A DNA stretch of 64,000 nt, taken from the NCBI RefSeq assembly GCF_011170125.1, contig NZ_BLLN01000003.1:992001-1056000 (forward strand). Direction: 5' to 3'. A model generated the notes under the pieces. It ran no database searches, was not told the DNA's origin, and was given only the letters and a program-made list of their open reading frames with translations. This document shows, piece by piece, positions 63,606 through 64,000 of this stretch. Source of the DNA: Streptomyces diastaticus subsp. diastaticus. GTDB taxonomy: Bacteria > Actinomycetota > Actinomycetes > Streptomycetales > Streptomycetaceae. Both the position numbers and the translations under genes were made by a program. Position 1 is the first letter of the stretch; every line of letters begins with the position of its first letter.

Positions 63606-64000
63606 TTGCTCGGGTCTGCCCGCAAGCCGAAGCAGGAGAAGGACACCGAGGGGCGGATGCCTCTCGCCGAACACCTGCGCGAGCTGCGTAACCGTCTGCT
63701 GAAGTCCGTACTGGCGGTCGTCGTCATCACGATCGCCGCCGCGTTCTTCTACACCGAACTGATCGAGTTCCTGCTGCGGCCGGTCCAGGAGTCGGTGGGC
63801 TGCCTCGACGGATCGCCGACCCAGGACAACGGCAATCCGTGCGCCGACATGACCTTCAACGGCCTGGTCGCGCCCTTCACCATCGCGCTGAAGGTCTCCC
63901 TGGTCGCCGGCGTGGTCATCGCGAGCCCCTTCTGGCTCTACCAGCTCTGGGCCTTCCTCGCCCCGGGCCTGCACCGCAACGAGAAGAAGTACGCCCTCTC
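63606..64000 (+). CDS. tatC: Sec-independent protein translocase TatC, 3' end cut by window edge
   Basis: About 131 codons are visible. MPLAEHLRELRNRLLKSVLAVV with the first membrane helix is the TatC N-terminal signature, followed by a periplasmic loop (with two cysteines) and the conserved ASPFWLYQLWAFLAPGLHRNEKKY. TatC recognises twin-arginine signal peptides. The TTG at 63606 (preceded by GAGGGAC) gives the expected basic N-terminus; the internal ATG at 63657 would remove it. Confidence 0.95.
   Translation, partial: MLGSARKPKQEKDTEGRMPLAEHLRELRNRLLKSVLAVVVITIAAAFFYTELIEFLLRPVQESVGCLDGSPTQDNGNPCADMTFNGLVAPFTIALKVSLVAGVVIASPFWLYQLWAFLAPGLHRNEKKYAL

Overview
The window looks like a chromosome segment of a Streptomyces species. 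It is very GC-rich with strongly GC-biased third codon positions. It carries chaplins (hydrophobic aerial-hypha proteins), a mycothiol ligase, an actinobacterial Pup/proteasome locus and a gyl-type glycerol operon. The gene order (gnt genes, chaplin pair, mshC block, gyl operon, metH, proteasome cluster, pafBC-tatAC) matches my memory of the Streptomyces coelicolor core region; no alignment was run. The ends cut a kinase-like phosphotransferase (left) and tatC (right).

Layout. 1-6.5 kb: phosphotransferase, quinone-reductase-like enzyme, an overlapping NUDIX/DUF202/DUF202 operon, and a tetR-SDR operon divergent from a large FAD dehydrogenase across two tandem palindromes. 7-12.7 kb: an unknown protein, an APC permease, and gluconate genes gntK-gntP divergent from a GntR/FadR regulator. 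12.7-17.4 kb: a YchJ protein, tRNA-Leu(GAG), an M20 peptidase, the chaplins chpH and chpC, and two small hypotheticals. 17.4-24.5 kb: a remnant-like stretch, a RecD2-like protein without a recognisable Walker A, an aldo/keto reductase, an F420/LLM enzyme, a ferritin-like protein and CorA. 24.5-28.2 kb: a co-directional block of histidine phosphatase, DUF3090, a kinase-fold SCO1664-family protein and mshC. 28.2-31.2 kb: decayed DNA on both sides of a PAC2-family gene, including a probable degenerate copy of the mshC 3' end and a frameshifted luciferase-like pseudogene. 31.2-36.4 kb: gylR-glpF-glpK-glpD on the minus strand. 36.8-48.4 kb: metH, a HAD phosphatase, a solute-binding lipoprotein, an orphan response regulator with a RecB-type nuclease, a site-2 protease, trmI and a secreted protein.

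48.4-63 kb is the pupylation/proteasome region: ferredoxin, arc (Mpa) ATPase, dop, pup, prcB, prcA, an inserted divergent LacI/MFS pair, pafA, two FKBP isomerases, pafB and pafC, then tatA and tatC. PafA joins Pup to lysines and Dop removes it. Arc unfolds pupylated proteins and feeds the PrcAB 20S core, and its C-terminal GQYL docks on that core. PafBC is a WYL-type DNA-damage regulator in mycobacteria. Pup here ends in GGE, so no deamidation is needed before ligation.

Two patterns recur. Many genes end at perfect GC-rich hairpins without a T-tract. Several genes have a TANNNT -10 box 6-8 nt before the start codon and no Shine-Dalgarno sequence, which suggests leaderless transcripts.
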